A stretch of DNA of 7,548 bases from Gammaproteobacteria bacterium (lineage in GTDB: Bacteria > Pseudomonadota > Gammaproteobacteria > Tenderiales > Tenderiaceae), in assembly GCA_027001525.1 (NCBI GenBank), contig JALTMR010000090.1:1-7548 (forward strand). The letters are read 5' to 3'. The position numbers and the translations under genes were made by a program. Shown in pieces: positions 7,249 to 7,548 of the stretch. Under the pieces are notes generated by a model. The model searched no databases. It saw only the letters and a program-made list of their open reading frames with translations, and was not told the origin of the DNA. The number at the start of each line of letters is the position of its first letter. The stretch's first letter is position 1.

Positions 7249-7275
7249 TAAAGAATCACACCGGCTCGCCGACAT
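7249..7275 (+). promoter_or_regulatory. Sigma-28 (FliA)-like promoter for the divergent HDOD gene
   Basis: TAAAGAAT (7249-7256), exactly 11 bases, then GCCGACAT (7268-7275). Each half matches 6 of 8 positions of TAAAGTTT-N11-GCCGATAA, with the core TAAAG and GCCGA intact and correct spacing. Transcription would start near 7282, about 24 bases before ATG 7306. An imperfect inverted repeat (CGAGC at 7244-7248, GCTCG at 7264-7268) brackets the -35 and may be chance. Confidence 0.55.
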
Positions 7276-7305
7276 CTCCCTGCACAGGAACGGGGAAGAT
7301 AACGT

Positions 7306-7548
7306 ATGGAAACATTCACCAGTCTCGAGGAGTGCGTCGAACTCATTGCGCCACGGCAAGTGCCTGCGCTACGCCACTCCATTGAGACCTATCGGGAGAT
7401 GGTGGCCCAGGGTAACGATGGCATTGTGCCCATCACCAATCTTGTGCTGATGGACCCCGGCCTGCTGATTTCACTCTTTCGCCGAGCCATTGAAGTGCCC
7501 CGCAAAAGCTTGCAGTCAGACATCCGCACCGCCGATCAGGCGATGATG
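7306..7548 (+). CDS. HDOD-domain protein, N-terminal part only (truncated by window end)
   Basis: An open frame of 81 codons running off the right edge. The start is well fixed: an in-frame TAA lies at 7300-7302, and GGGGAAG lies 7 bases before the ATG. The sequence has the pattern of the N-terminal part of HDOD domains. QVPALRHSIETYREM at 18-32 fits the first helices. ITNLVLMDPGLLISLFRRA at 43-61 fits the characteristic 'I..DP.L...LL..A' helix pair. IRTADQAMM at 73-81 fits the 'i.t.eqAi..lG' segment. HDOD proteins are non-enzymatic relatives of HD phosphohydrolases found in signalling, often with GGDEF, EAL or receiver partners; any C-terminal partner lies outside the window. It is divergent from motA and preceded by its own sigma-28-like promoter, so a flagellum- or chemotaxis-linked role is plausible. 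The family call rests on pattern recognition of a partial domain. Confidence 0.68.
   Translation, partial: METFTSLEECVELIAPRQVPALRHSIETYREMVAQGNDGIVPITNLVLMDPGLLISLFRRAIEVPRKSLQSDIRTADQAMM

Noticed and set aside
7157..7450. A 97-codon plus-strand frame over the motA-HDOD gap
   Set aside because: It spans the promoter region and overlaps the HDOD start in another frame; its polar, Arg/Pro-rich translation has no recognisable domain.
1..7548. CRISPR array, insertion sequence, tRNA or rRNA, or defence system
   Set aside because: No direct-repeat array, transposase motif, terminal inverted repeats, or stable-RNA signature was seen; nearly all the sequence is explained by housekeeping motility and lipid genes.

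Overview
The window looks like a chromosomal segment of a motile, moderately GC-rich gammaproteobacterium. The evidence is an 811-residue FadE-type acyl-CoA dehydrogenase with two N-terminal membrane segments, which is the gammaproteobacterial form. There is also a MotA that aligns almost without gaps to the enterobacterial protein, and sigma-28-like promoter sequences of the enterobacterial/pseudomonad type. The genus cannot be fixed from the sequence alone. I see no insertion sequence, prophage gene, tRNA, rRNA or CRISPR array.

Layout. Five complete genes lie on the minus strand and one truncated gene on the plus strand. From the right edge leftwards: (i) the first 81 codons of a plus-strand gene starting at 7306, probably an HDOD-domain signalling protein, cut by the window end; (ii) a 184-base divergent intergenic region with two sigma-28-like promoters back to back; (iii) motA (6267-7121) and motB (4965-6224), the flagellar stator pair, 42 bases apart; (iv) a spacer of about 218 bases with weak hairpins; (v) a tight minus-strand cluster: a permuted papain-fold (YiiX/YebB, C92-like) cysteine hydrolase (3793-4746), fadE (1327-3762), and a thiolase (14-1324). 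The gaps within the cluster are 30 and 2 bases.

Function. MotA and MotB form the ion channel and peptidoglycan anchor that drive the flagellum. The divergent HDOD gene appears to share the same sigma factor class, so it may be a flagellum- or chemotaxis-associated regulator. FadE and the thiolase supply the first and last steps of fatty-acid beta-oxidation; the hydratase/dehydrogenase is not in the window. The cysteine hydrolase leads the same probable transcript, which suggests, but does not prove, a role in lipid or envelope-acyl turnover.

The most interesting points are the paired sigma-28-like promoters, the roughly 130-residue low-complexity tail on MotB with a duplicated GIDF/LPPL motif, and the hydrolase-fadE-thiolase cluster. 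Nothing here amounts to a demonstrably new system.
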